The notes below the pieces were generated by a model, which ran no database searches, was not told the origin of the DNA, and saw only the letters and a program-made list of their open reading frames with translations. A stretch of DNA of 16,689 bases, taken from contig CAMTGL010000016.1 of NCBI GenBank assembly GCA_947071955.1, forward strand, positions 1 through 16,689. The letters are read 5' to 3'. The DNA comes from an uncultured Plesiomonas sp. Lineage in GTDB: Bacteria; Pseudomonadota; Gammaproteobacteria; Enterobacterales; CAMTGL01. The position numbers and the translations under genes were made by a program. Shown here piece by piece: positions 1-6,374 of this stretch (within the stretch, counting starts at the first letter, position 1; each line of letters begins with the position of its first letter).

Positions 1-1371
1 ATTGTAGCCACAATCAATTCAGCGGGTCTTGCTACAGGATCAACGGCTGGAAATATCAAAATATCAGCAACATTAACATTACCTGATGGAACACGAATCG
101 ACAGTAATACAGCCGATCTTACTGTATGGGATGCAAATCTTGTCAACCTGCGTATTGCCCCTGTTTCTTGGATTATGCCCATTAGCGCAGAAAAACAGTT
201 TGTTTTATATGGCAGTTACAATAATGGTCAAGAGTATTTGCTCTCCAGTACCGCGGCACAGAGTTGGGTAGCGGCTGACATAGCTATTGCTGATATTACA
301 AATACAGGCTTAGCAACTGGATTATCGGCCGGCAGTACCACGCTTACTGCAACCGTATGGCAACCGCCATATACGTCAACACCTGTAAATAAAACCGCAG
401 ACCTAACCGTTTTTGATACTAATTTACTTAGTGTGAAAATAGAACCTCAAAACTGTATTACACCTGTCTCTGGAACAAACTGCGAATTTATTGTGCTCGG
501 GCAATATGATGGAGTTCAAATTCCACAGCCTATTCCCAGCCAATACATTACCTGGAGTTATGACAATACGATTGCCTCACTTGATATAAACGGTCAAGCA
601 ATAGGCCTTCAATCAGGAATAACAGACATAACAGCAATCGTTACGCCCCCAACAGGCGGGGCTACCATCAATTCAAGCAATACAGCACAACTAGCTGTCT
701 TTGATGCAACATTAGCCAGTATTGAAATAGACCCTAACCAGTACTCCTTTAATATTGGGAATACTAAACAATATCGTGCGTTTGCACGTTACAGCGGAAT
801 TACCAGTAGAATTGAAATTACCCATTTATCAGGCAATCAATTGCTCTGGTCCTCTAGCGGAACGGCAGCAAGTATTGATAGTACAACAGGTATTGCAACG
901 GGAGAAAATACCGGTGAAATATTTATTACAGCAACACTCACTCTTCCTGATAACAGCACAGTAACGCCAGACATTGCCTACAATAATGACAGTAATAGTG
1001 ATGGGAAAGGTGATGCTAATCTGCAAGTTATTCCCGCCATTTGTGAAGGGTTACCTGTCCCCAATGTCGGATGTTTCAGCCCACAGTCAAATAGCTTAAA
1101 TTGGAGCAACGCAAATAATTATTGTAATAATTTGACTTTAGGTGGGGCGATTTGGAAGCTGCCTGATGTTACGCAATTAGATAAGTTTAAAAAAACTTAT
1201 ACTGCTAGCGAATTAACAGGGTTAGGATGGAATCCATGGGGATATCATTGGGCATCGACCCCCGGTTCTACCGGACAACATTATCAGGTCCATATAAGCG
1301 ATGATAATACCACATCAAAACCAGAACCAGATAATTCAGCAGCGCTAGCAACATGTATAAAAGTTGAATAA
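1..1371 (+). CDS. Ig-like repeat surface/secreted protein with DUF1566-type C-terminus (5' end outside window)
   Basis: Frame 1 is open from the first base to TAA at 1369-1371, so the start lies left of the window and 456 codons are visible. The visible part has tandem bacterial Ig-like (BIG2-type) repeats. Each ends in a strand of the type L-x-V-F/W-D-A/T-x-L followed by I-x-P, with these strands starting at 118, 403 and 691 and a final variant at 1021. Repeat lengths are therefore 95, 96 and 110 residues. From about 1036 to the stop is a Cys- and Trp-containing module (W-S-x-A-x-x-Y-C, then W-K-L-P, then a W-A-S-T motif and a closing A-T-C) that resembles the DUF1566/Lcl C-terminal domain. 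The protein is rich in Thr, Ser and Asn, as expected of an exported protein. Export, adhesion and ligand are inferences: the signal peptide is not visible. The region looks more AT-rich than the genes to its right. Confidence 0.8.
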   Translation: MVATINSAGLATGSTAGNIKISATLTLPDGTRIDSNTADLTVWDANLVNLRIAPVSWIMPISAEKQFVLYGSYNNGQEYLLSSTAAQSWVAADIAIADITNTGLATGLSAGSTTLTATVWQPPYTSTPVNKTADLTVFDTNLLSVKIEPQNCITPVSGTNCEFIVLGQYDGVQIPQPIPSQYITWSYDNTIASLDINGQAIGLQSGITDITAIVTPPTGGATINSSNTAQLAVFDATLASIEIDPNQYSFNIGNTKQYRAFARYSGITSRIEITHLSGNQLLWSSSGTAASIDSTTGIATGENTGEIFITATLTLPDNSTVTPDIAYNNDSNSDGKGDANLQVIPAICEGLPVPNVGCFSPQSNSLNWSNANNYCNNLTLGGAIWKLPDVTQLDKFKKTYTASELTGLGWNPWGYHWASTPGSTGQHYQVHISDDNTTSKPEPDNSAALATCIKVE

Positions 1372-1376
1372 TTAAA

Positions 1377-1401
1377 AACTTGCATTATTACAATGCAAGT
1401 T
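1377..1401. terminator. Perfect 10-bp hairpin just after the surface-protein gene
   Basis: AACTTGCATT (1377-1386) pairs perfectly with AATGCAAGTT (1392-1401) around a 5-nt loop, starting 5 nt after the stop codon. On the + strand no T run follows. On the - strand the stem runs into TTTTTAATTATT. It may terminate transcription or protect the 3' end of the mRNA; the function is inferred. Confidence 0.5.
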
Positions 1402-1405
1402 CAAT

Positions 1406-1470
1406 TACCGAAGCAGAGATGAATATAAATTTATCATTTCATACTCACTCTTGCTTCGGTACTTTTATAT
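1406..1470 (+). terminator. Long nested hairpin followed by a T-rich stretch, probable terminator
   Basis: TACCGAAGCA (1406-1415) pairs perfectly with TGCTTCGGTA (1452-1461). Inside it, GAG can pair with CTC (one T bulged) and ATGAA with TTCAT, leaving an AT-rich apical loop. CTTTTATATTT follows directly. This fits an intrinsic terminator for the upstream gene, although the loop is long for one. Confidence 0.45.
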
Positions 1471-1550
1471 TTAACCTTCAAGTAAATATTCTGTAATTAT
1501 CTGATAATTACAATCATAGTGAAAAGCTAACGTTATAACAGAGTTATCTT

Positions 1551-2243
1551 CTATTGCGCCAACACCAGCATCCTTGGGAATAGCAGGTTATTCTCTAGAT
1601 GAATATGTTGATGCAAATCAGCTTCAAACTCCGCCAACGTTGCCAGACACACCCGCCATGTCGTACAGGCATATTCTGGTGGCGTAAAGCCGTTGGTCAT
1701 TTCACGCAAACTTGCCATGATTTCGCCTGCATCTTGGTGCTCATGCTCCATAACCCGAATCGGGTTACTGATATGACCAAAACAGGTCTGCTCTTGCACA
1801 CCGGAAACCAAATTCAACATAGCAGGGAATAAAATCTGCTCTTCTTTCATCAGGTGTGGCAACAAATCATCCATCAGTGCCCGAATAAAACCGGCAAAGG
1901 GAAGAATTTCGGCATACTTTTCACCGTGAGCACGTACCATTTTTTGGCTGTACTCAAGCAACAGTGGCGCTGTTCGGCGAACATACGCGTGGTGAGTATT
2001 GACCAGATGCTCAATTAACTCAGGTGTGCTTAGCTCCGCGAATGTTGTGTCTGCATCTCCACCCTGCTGCAATGTGTTTAGCTCGGCAACAACCTCTGCC
2101 GGATTTGCCTTGGCTCGCTCACAAGCGCTGGCCAACGTACGCCCGCCGCCGCAACAAAAATCGATACCAAAACGGCTAAATACATGCGCATTACGAAAAT
2201 CTTGGCTAACCAGTTCACCTACACGGCTCTCTAACAGACTCAT
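1551..2243 (-). CDS. ytfE: Iron-sulfur cluster repair di-iron protein (RIC family, YtfE/ScdA/DnrN)
   Basis: A 230-residue cytoplasmic di-iron protein of the family that restores Fe-S clusters damaged by nitric oxide or oxidants. The N-terminal ScdA_N/DUF542 domain (about 1-60) carries the conserved Cys-Cys-Gly-Gly-Gly at 30-34. The C-terminal hemerythrin-like four-helix domain has the expected iron ligands: His84 or 85, His130 and Glu134 in H-L-M-K-E-E, His167 or 169 in M-E-H-E-H, and His and Glu in H-I-H-L-E-N near 213-217. E. coli YtfE is about 220 residues. I start at ATG 2243 because GGAG (2250-2253) sits 6 nt upstream and the protein then begins like YtfE. A GTG at 2276 in the same frame would add 11 residues but lies next to the operator and lacks support. 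An NsrR-type operator over the promoter supports nitrosative-stress regulation. Confidence 0.93.
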   Translation of the reverse strand: MSLLESRVGELVSQDFRNAHVFSRFGIDFCCGGGRTLASACERAKANPAEVVAELNTLQQGGDADTTFAELSTPELIEHLVNTHHAYVRRTAPLLLEYSQKMVRAHGEKYAEILPFAGFIRALMDDLLPHLMKEEQILFPAMLNLVSGVQEQTCFGHISNPIRVMEHEHQDAGEIMASLREMTNGFTPPEYACTTWRVCLATLAEFEADLHQHIHLENNLLFPRMLVLAQ

Positions 2244-2281
2244 ACTTTTCTCCACCACCCGAACAGATAACCTCACCTTAT

Positions 2282-2304
2282 AAGTTGTATTTTAAATGCA
2301 TCTT
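2282..2304 (-). promoter_or_regulatory. NsrR operator upstream of ytfE
   Basis: An 11-1-11 dyad. Read on the + strand, the left half is AAGTTGTATTT, the centre is T, and the right half is AAATGCATCTT. On the ytfE strand the first half, AAGATGCATTT, matches the enterobacterial NsrR consensus as I recall it exactly, and the other half has one mismatch. It overlaps the predicted -10, the expected position for repression relieved by nitric oxide. Confidence 0.8.
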
Positions 2305-2317
2305 ATTTTTTATGCAA
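2289..2317 (-). promoter_or_regulatory. ytfE promoter (-35 and -10)
   Basis: Reading the - strand, TTGCAT (2312-2317) and TAAAAT (2289-2294) are separated by exactly 17 nt, a sigma70-type promoter. The -10 lies inside the NsrR dyad. Transcription would start near 2282, giving a leader of about 40 nt to ATG 2243. The promoter is downstream of the serA terminator, so ytfE is likely a separate unit. Confidence 0.72.
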
Positions 2318-2331
2318 GGCCGAAAAAAGAC

Positions 2332-2367
2332 AAAAAAAAGGCGTTCACGCCGTAATGCGTAAACGCC
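2332..2367 (-). terminator. Intrinsic terminator of serA
   Basis: On the - strand GGCGTTTACGC (2357-2367) pairs with GCGTGAACGCC (2340-2350) through 11 pairs with one G-U, around a 6-nt loop, followed by eight T (2332-2339). It lies 24 nt past the serA stop. Confidence 0.92.
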
Positions 2368-2390
2368 AACTCAACTTCACAGGGAGTGAA

Positions 2391-3620
2391 TCAATACAAA
2401 ATACGAGCGCGAATCGTTCCGCTAATCTGTTTCATCCGCACTAATGCCCGCTCAGCAAACTCCGTCTCCACATCAATAACCACATACCCAATCTCAGGGG
2501 TCGTTTGCAGGTATTGAGCCGCAATATTGATGCCCTCTTCGGCAAAAATTTGGTTCAGTTGTGTCAGTACACCTGGGCGATTTTCGTGGATATGCAGCAA
2601 ACGGCGCGCCCCACCATGCCCAGGTAAAGAAGCTTCAGGGAAATTGACTGCCGACAACGTTGAGCCGTTATCCGAGTACTTAATGAATTTCCCAGCTACT
2701 TCAATACCAATATTCTCTTGTGCCTCTTGAGTTGAACCGCCGATATGCGGAGTCAAAATCACGTTATCAAACTCACATAGCGGTGATACAAAAGGCTCTT
2801 TATTGGTAGCAGGTTCAGTTGGATAAACATCAATGGCTGCGCCAGAGAGATGCTCACTTTTTAATGCATCACACAATGCCGGAATATCCACCACCGTACC
2901 ACGCGAGGCATTAATTAATATCGCTCCGCGTTTCATTTGTGCCAACTCAGTAGTGCCAATCATATCTTTAGTCGAGCGGGTCTCCGGCACATGCAGGCTC
3001 ACCACATCACTCATACTCAGCAGATCAGCAAGACTGGCCACTTGCTCGGCATTCCCCAGTGGTAATTTATTTTCAATATCGTAAAAGTAAACTTTTAAGC
3101 CGACCGACTCAGCCAGAATACCCAACTGAGTACCAATATGACCATAGCCAATAATACCGAGTTTTTTACCGCGCGCTTCATACGAACCCTCGGCACTCTT
3201 ATTCCATACCCCCCGATGCGCACGCGCATTGGCTTCAGGAATACGGCGCAGCAGCAGCAAAATCTGCCCCAACACCATTTCAGCCACAGAGCGGGTATTT
3301 GAAAACGGCGCATTAAAAACCGGAATACCGCGGCGCTGTGCCGCGCTTAAATCAACTTGGTTGGTACCAATACAAAAACAGCCTACTGCAACCAGTTTTT
3401 CTGCAGCAGCAAAAATATCTTCAGTGAGATTGGTACGCGAACGTAATCCGACAAAATGGGCATCACGAATGGCCATTTTCAGCTCAGCATCACTCAATGC
3501 CCCCTTGTGATACTCAATATTGCTGTAACCCGCCGAACGTAACAGGTCTACTGCCTTTGGGTGAACGCCCTCTAACAGCAAGAATTTGATTCTATCCTTT
3601 TCCAGTGAAACCTTAGCCAT
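2391..3620 (-). CDS. serA: D-3-phosphoglycerate dehydrogenase
   Basis: Catalyses the NAD-dependent oxidation of 3-phosphoglycerate, the first committed step of serine synthesis, in the cytoplasm. The 409 residues align over the full length with E. coli SerA (410). The Rossmann motif G-Y-G-H-I-G is at 158-163. The catalytic triad is intact: Arg240 in N-A-S-R-G-T, Glu269 in P-T-E-P, and His292 in T-P-H-I-G-G-S. The C-terminal ACT domain (about 340-409) keeps the H-I-H-E-N-R-P-G and N-I-A-A-Q-Y serine-binding segments, so feedback inhibition by serine is likely retained. ATG 3620 has AAGGA 7 nt upstream. The gene follows rpiA on the same strand, but terminator-like structures and a 237-nt leader suggest its own promoter. 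I could not identify a convincing promoter in that leader. Confidence 0.97.
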   Translation of the reverse strand: MAKVSLEKDRIKFLLLEGVHPKAVDLLRSAGYSNIEYHKGALSDAELKMAIRDAHFVGLRSRTNLTEDIFAAAEKLVAVGCFCIGTNQVDLSAAQRRGIPVFNAPFSNTRSVAEMVLGQILLLLRRIPEANARAHRGVWNKSAEGSYEARGKKLGIIGYGHIGTQLGILAESVGLKVYFYDIENKLPLGNAEQVASLADLLSMSDVVSLHVPETRSTKDMIGTTELAQMKRGAILINASRGTVVDIPALCDALKSEHLSGAAIDVYPTEPATNKEPFVSPLCEFDNVILTPHIGGSTQEAQENIGIEVAGKFIKYSDNGSTLSAVNFPEASLPGHGGARRLLHIHENRPGVLTQLNQIFAEEGINIAAQYLQTTPEIGYVVIDVETEFAERALVRMKQISGTIRARILY

Positions 3621-3659
3621 GTTTCAATCCTTACATCAACCCTGAAGCAGACTCACTTT

Positions 3660-3674
3660 CCACTCAATGAGTGG
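3660..3674. promoter_or_regulatory. 15-bp palindrome in the serA leader
   Basis: CCACTCA and TGAGTGG flank a single central base, 40 nt upstream of the serA ATG. It is a perfect 7-bp dyad and could be an operator or a leader hairpin. I do not recognise it as a site for a named regulator. Confidence 0.3.
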
Positions 3675-3760
3675 TCATCCTTTAGTCAAAATAACAGAAA
3701 TTAAGTAACGTAGGAAAGGAACAATTCGCAGGCAGAAAAGAAAAAAGAGAAAATTTTTCA

Positions 3761-3795
3761 GAGCGTTTACAGGATAAAAAAAACGCTCACTAGCG
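3761..3795 (-). terminator. Second terminator-like element in the rpiA-serA gap
   Basis: On the - strand CGCT (3792-3795) pairs with AGCG (3784-3787) around a 4-nt loop and runs into eight T (3776-3783). The same GAGCGTTT arm (3781-3788) alternatively pairs perfectly with AAACGCTC (3761-3768). The 4-bp stem is weak alone, so it is probably a backup behind the stronger hairpin at 3811-3826. Confidence 0.4.
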
Positions 3796-3806
3796 GGCTA
3801 AAAAAC

Positions 3807-3830
3807 AAAAGAGCGCTGCTGCGCTCTTTT
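3807..3830. terminator. rpiA terminator (symmetrical hairpin)
   Basis: GAGCGC (3811-3816) pairs with GCGCTC (3821-3826) around a 4-nt loop, with AAAA before and TTTT after on either strand. It lies about 30 nt downstream of the rpiA stop. Confidence 0.82.
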
Positions 3831-3857
3831 ATATCAGATATTGCTGTAATAACGTAT

Positions 3858-4514
3858 TTAACTGACCGTTTTCACGCCATCAGCCGAACCTACTAGCACA
3901 ACATCTGCCGGGCGCTGAGCAAATAATCCGACCGTAACCACACCGACAATATTGTTGATTTTATCTTCAAGCACTTTAGGCTCAACAATCGACATATTGT
4001 GTACATCAAGAATGATATTACCGTTATCGGTTTTTACACCCTGACGATAAACCGGATCACCACCGAGTTTGACCAACTCACGGGCAACATAAGAACGCGC
4101 CATAGGGATCACTTCCACCGGCAGTGGAAAATTACCCAAAACATGCACTTGTTTACTGGCATCAACGATACACACAAACTGCTTGGCAATAGCGGCAACA
4201 ATTTTTTCGCGCGTCAGAGCCGCACCGCCGCCTTTGATCATCTGCAAATTGGCATTGATTTCATCAGCACCATCAACATAAACATCCAAACTGCCCACTT
4301 CATTGGCATCAAAAACATCAATGCCCAGTGAACGCAGTTTAGCGGTGCTTGCCTCGGAACTCGATACCGCACCTTTAATCTGCTCTTTCATTGTGCCAAG
4401 CGCATCAATGAAGTGATTTACCGTTGACCCTGTACCTACACCAACAATGCTGCCCGGTTGTACGTACTCGAGTGCTGCCCAGCCTACCGCTTTCTTTAGC
4501 TCGTCTTGTGTCAT
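3858..4514 (-). CDS. rpiA: Ribose-5-phosphate isomerase A
   Basis: Interconverts ribose 5-phosphate and ribulose 5-phosphate in the non-oxidative pentose phosphate pathway; cytoplasmic. The 218 residues match E. coli RpiA (219) from M-T-Q-D-E-L-K-K onward. The phosphate-binding G-T-G-S-T is at 27-31. The catalytic loop D-G-A-D-E-I at 81-86 supplies Asp81 and Asp84, and K-G-G-G-A-A-L-T-R-E-K at 94-104 supplies Lys94 and Glu103. ATG 4514 is chosen because GGAGG (4523-4527) lies 8 nt upstream and because homology begins there. The frame stays open upstream to a TTG at 4610, but that stretch contains the promoter. Its neighbours yggE and serA keep the E. coli order. Confidence 0.96.
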   Translation of the reverse strand: MTQDELKKAVGWAALEYVQPGSIVGVGTGSTVNHFIDALGTMKEQIKGAVSSSEASTAKLRSLGIDVFDANEVGSLDVYVDGADEINANLQMIKGGGAALTREKIVAAIAKQFVCIVDASKQVHVLGNFPLPVEVIPMARSYVARELVKLGGDPVYRQGVKTDNGNIILDVHNMSIVEPKVLEDKINNIVGVVTVGLFAQRPADVVLVGSADGVKTVS

Positions 4515-4531
4515 CTCGCTATCCTCCGAGA

Positions 4532-4605
4532 GTGGGTATTCGCCCATTATACCGCTATCAGCATGCTTACGCTGTATCTCTTCTACCAATTCGGTGAATA
4601 CCCAC
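4532..4605. repeat. 10-bp inverted repeat bracketing the rpiA promoter
   Basis: GTGGGTATTC (4532-4541) and GAATACCCAC (4596-4605) are perfect reverse complements 54 bp apart. The inner arm overlaps the expected rpiA transcription start; the outer arm lies about 50 bp upstream of the -10, just after the yggE stop. They could form a pair of operator half-elements or an RNA stem in a transcript reading through from yggE. No T run follows, so it is not an ordinary terminator. Confidence 0.5.
4546..4551 (-). promoter_or_regulatory. rpiA -10 element
   Basis: A perfect TATAAT on the - strand, 31 nt upstream of the rpiA ATG. No good -35 is seen 16-18 nt further upstream, so activation or a compensating element may be needed. 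Confidence 0.5.
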
Positions 4606-4619
4606 GGCAAAGATATTGC

Positions 4620-5375
4620 TTATTTATTCAAGCTAAAAACCACGTCAACTTGATCGGTAAAATGCAACGTCGGTTGCTGGTAGCTTTGGTTCACTTTGGC
4701 ATTAGCGGAATCCGCATACGCGGCCATACGCAACATCGGTGGTACTGGCTGTGGTTGGGTACTGGTGTCGTAACGAATTTGTTCAACCTGACCAATTTTC
4801 ACACCAAATCCGTTTGCCACGGATGTAGCTTTACTGATGGCATCTTTAATCGCCGCTTCACGGGCTTTTAGCTGATAGCTTTGCGGGTCAGAAACCCCCA
4901 TCTGAATACCCTGAATATCATTCAACCCAGCTTTTAATGCGCCATTGAGCAGATCATTGAGCTTACTCAGATCCATCACTTTCACATCAACATGGCGAAT
5001 AGCACGGTAACCTATCAGTGTCGGCGCTTTATCCTGCACATACTGATATTCTGGCTGAGTAATCAGGTTCGCAGCATTAATGTCTTTTACTGCTACCCCA
5101 TTTTTCTCTAAAAATGTCATGTAATCACTGACGCGCGTATCTACTTGCGTTTTTGCATCAGCCGCGGTTTTAGCACTTTGATTCACTTCGATAGAGAGTG
5201 TTGCCATATTCGGTACGGCATCAACACTACCGTTTCCGGTCGTTGCCAAAGTAGGCATAGGCGCTAATGCTGTGGCTACTTCAGCCGCTTGTGTCGCAGG
5301 TAGCATGGTTGATGCCATTGATACACCCGGCGCAACAGCCAGCATCACGGCAATCGTTAACACTTTTAAGTTCAT
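4620..5375 (-). CDS. yggE: Periplasmic SIMPL-domain (DUF541) protein, YggE family
   Basis: The 251 residues resemble E. coli YggE (246), a periplasmic SIMPL/DUF541 protein linked to oxidative-stress tolerance; its biochemical activity is not established. Residues 1-21 form a Sec signal peptide: Lys4, a hydrophobic core, and S-M-A as the likely cleavage site. The mature domain begins near T-G-N-G-S-V-D-A-V-P and continues through a conserved G-Y-R-A-I-R and A-L-K-A-G-L-N segment to a closing D-Q-V-D-V-V-F. ATG 5375 has AAGGAG 5 nt upstream, and a promoter is visible further up. The gene precedes rpiA on the same strand with about 105 nt between them. In E. coli argP and yqfE lie between yggE and rpiA; they are absent here. 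Confidence 0.9.
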   Translation of the reverse strand: MNLKVLTIAVMLAVAPGVSMASTMLPATQAAEVATALAPMPTLATTGNGSVDAVPNMATLSIEVNQSAKTAADAKTQVDTRVSDYMTFLEKNGVAVKDINAANLITQPEYQYVQDKAPTLIGYRAIRHVDVKVMDLSKLNDLLNGALKAGLNDIQGIQMGVSDPQSYQLKAREAAIKDAISKATSVANGFGVKIGQVEQIRYDTSTQPQPVPPMLRMAAYADSANAKVNQSYQQPTLHFTDQVDVVFSLNK

Positions 5376-5429
5376 GACAACTCCTTAGTACACTTTGGCC
5401 TGCATGAGCGCAGCCTTTTGCTGGCATCC

Positions 5430-5458
5430 AGTATGGTAAGTTCCCCAGCCGCTTTCAA
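5430..5458 (-). promoter_or_regulatory. yggE promoter
   Basis: On the - strand TTGAAA (5453-5458) and CATACT (5430-5435) are 17 nt apart, 54 nt upstream of the yggE start and downstream of the phoU terminator. Confidence 0.6.
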
Positions 5459-5559
5459 GAGTCTGTTGGTCAGCAGACATATTTAGCAATAATAAGAGGG
5501 AAACATAATCAAGACAGCAGAAGCTCACCATCAACCCAGTATCCCGTTTTTTTCCCAAT

Positions 5560-5585
5560 AAAAAACCCCAATGAAGGGGCTTTTT
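5560..5585. terminator. phoU operon terminator
   Basis: CCCC (5566-5569) and GGGG (5576-5579) form a stem extended by flanking A and T runs, around a 6-nt loop. On the - strand it ends in TTTTTT. It lies about 67 nt beyond the phoU stop and closes the pstCAB-phoU unit; the symmetry would also allow it to work on the + strand. Confidence 0.85.
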
Positions 5586-5651
5586 GAATCTCCGAATGAG
5601 ACTGCTTTATCAGCGTAAATACTCACACCAACGTTATCTTTATGCTGCCGA

Positions 5652-6359
5652 TTACTGCAACATCTGTTCAATATCATCGCCATTTAAATGGCGTACATCT
5701 TTACCTTTTACAAAGTAGAAAATGTATTCGCAAATATTCTGGCAACGATCACCGATACGTTCAATGGCCCGCGCACACCACATAGCGGTAAGCACATTCG
5801 GAATCGAACGCGGATCTTCCATCATATAGGTCATCAACTGGCGGATGATGCCTTCGTACTCTTTATCGACTTTACGATCTTCACGGTAAACACGAATCGC
5901 CGCATCCACATCCATACGAGCAAATGCATCGAGTACATCATGCAGCATTTGCACGGTATGACTACCGAGTGATTCCAAGCTCACCAGCAGTGGCTGATGC
6001 TGGCTAGTAAAGTTCTCCAGTGCCGTTTTTGCTATCCGCTCAGCAACATCACCAATACGCTCTAGCTCTGCAATGGTTTTGATGATCGCCATCACCAAAC
6101 GTAGATCGCTGGCCGTCGGCTGACGCTTGGCAATGATCCGTACACAAGCTTCATCGATAGAAACTTCAAGCATATTGACCTTGGCATCATCCTGAATCAC
6201 TCGACGGGCCAAATTCTCATCACGATCGTGCATCGCACGAATAGCATCGGTCAGTTGCTGTTCAACCAAGCCCCCCATACTCATCACCTGAGTACGGATG
6301 CTCTCCAGTTCGGTATTAAACTGGCCGGAAATGTGTTTATTTAATTGCATATTGTCCAT
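5652..6359 (-). CDS. phoU: Phosphate signalling protein PhoU
   Basis: A cytoplasmic regulator that links the Pst transporter to the PhoR/PhoB two-component system and keeps PhoR in its phosphatase mode when phosphate is plentiful. The 235 residues align without gaps with the start of E. coli PhoU (241). Two three-helix PhoU repeats are visible, each with its metal-binding signature, E-L-E-R-I-G-D-V-A in the first and A-I-E-R-I-G-D-R-C-Q-N in the second. I choose ATG 6359 because the protein then begins M-D-N-M-Q-L-N-K-H-I-S-G-Q like the E. coli one. ATG 6371, 12 nt upstream, is also possible. The start lies 15 nt beyond the pstB stop, so the two are probably translated together as the end of the pst operon. 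Confidence 0.96.
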   Translation of the reverse strand: MDNMQLNKHISGQFNTELESIRTQVMSMGGLVEQQLTDAIRAMHDRDENLARRVIQDDAKVNMLEVSIDEACVRIIAKRQPTASDLRLVMAIIKTIAELERIGDVAERIAKTALENFTSQHQPLLVSLESLGSHTVQMLHDVLDAFARMDVDAAIRVYREDRKVDKEYEGIIRQLMTYMMEDPRSIPNVLTAMWCARAIERIGDRCQNICEYIFYFVKGKDVRHLNGDDIEQMLQ

Positions 6360-6374
6360 ATCAGCACCCATCCA

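Noticed and set aside
1406..1461. Integron attC site at the nested inverted repeat
   Set aside because: The bulged hairpin is suggestive, but the outer ends do not carry the RYYYAAC and GTTRRRY core sites, no integrase gene is visible and the gene beside it is not cassette-like.
1492..1512. AT-rich palindrome (TGTAATTAT with ATAATTACA) as the ytfE terminator
   Set aside because: A 9-bp A/T-only stem with a 3-nt loop and no following T run on the - strand is too weak to call; ytfE termination remains unassigned.
3999..4331. A 110-codon + strand frame opposite rpiA
   Set aside because: It is entirely antisense to the conserved RpiA catalytic region and has no family resemblance.
4515..4610. 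32-codon N-terminal extension of RpiA from a TTG codon
   Set aside because: RpiA homology begins at ATG 4514, which has a strong GGAGG, and the extension contains the TATAAT promoter element.
5461..5478. Imperfect palindrome (GTCTGTTG with TCAGCAGAC) upstream of the yggE -35 as an operator
   Set aside because: It has a mismatch, no recognised consensus and no second copy in the window, so it cannot be told from chance.
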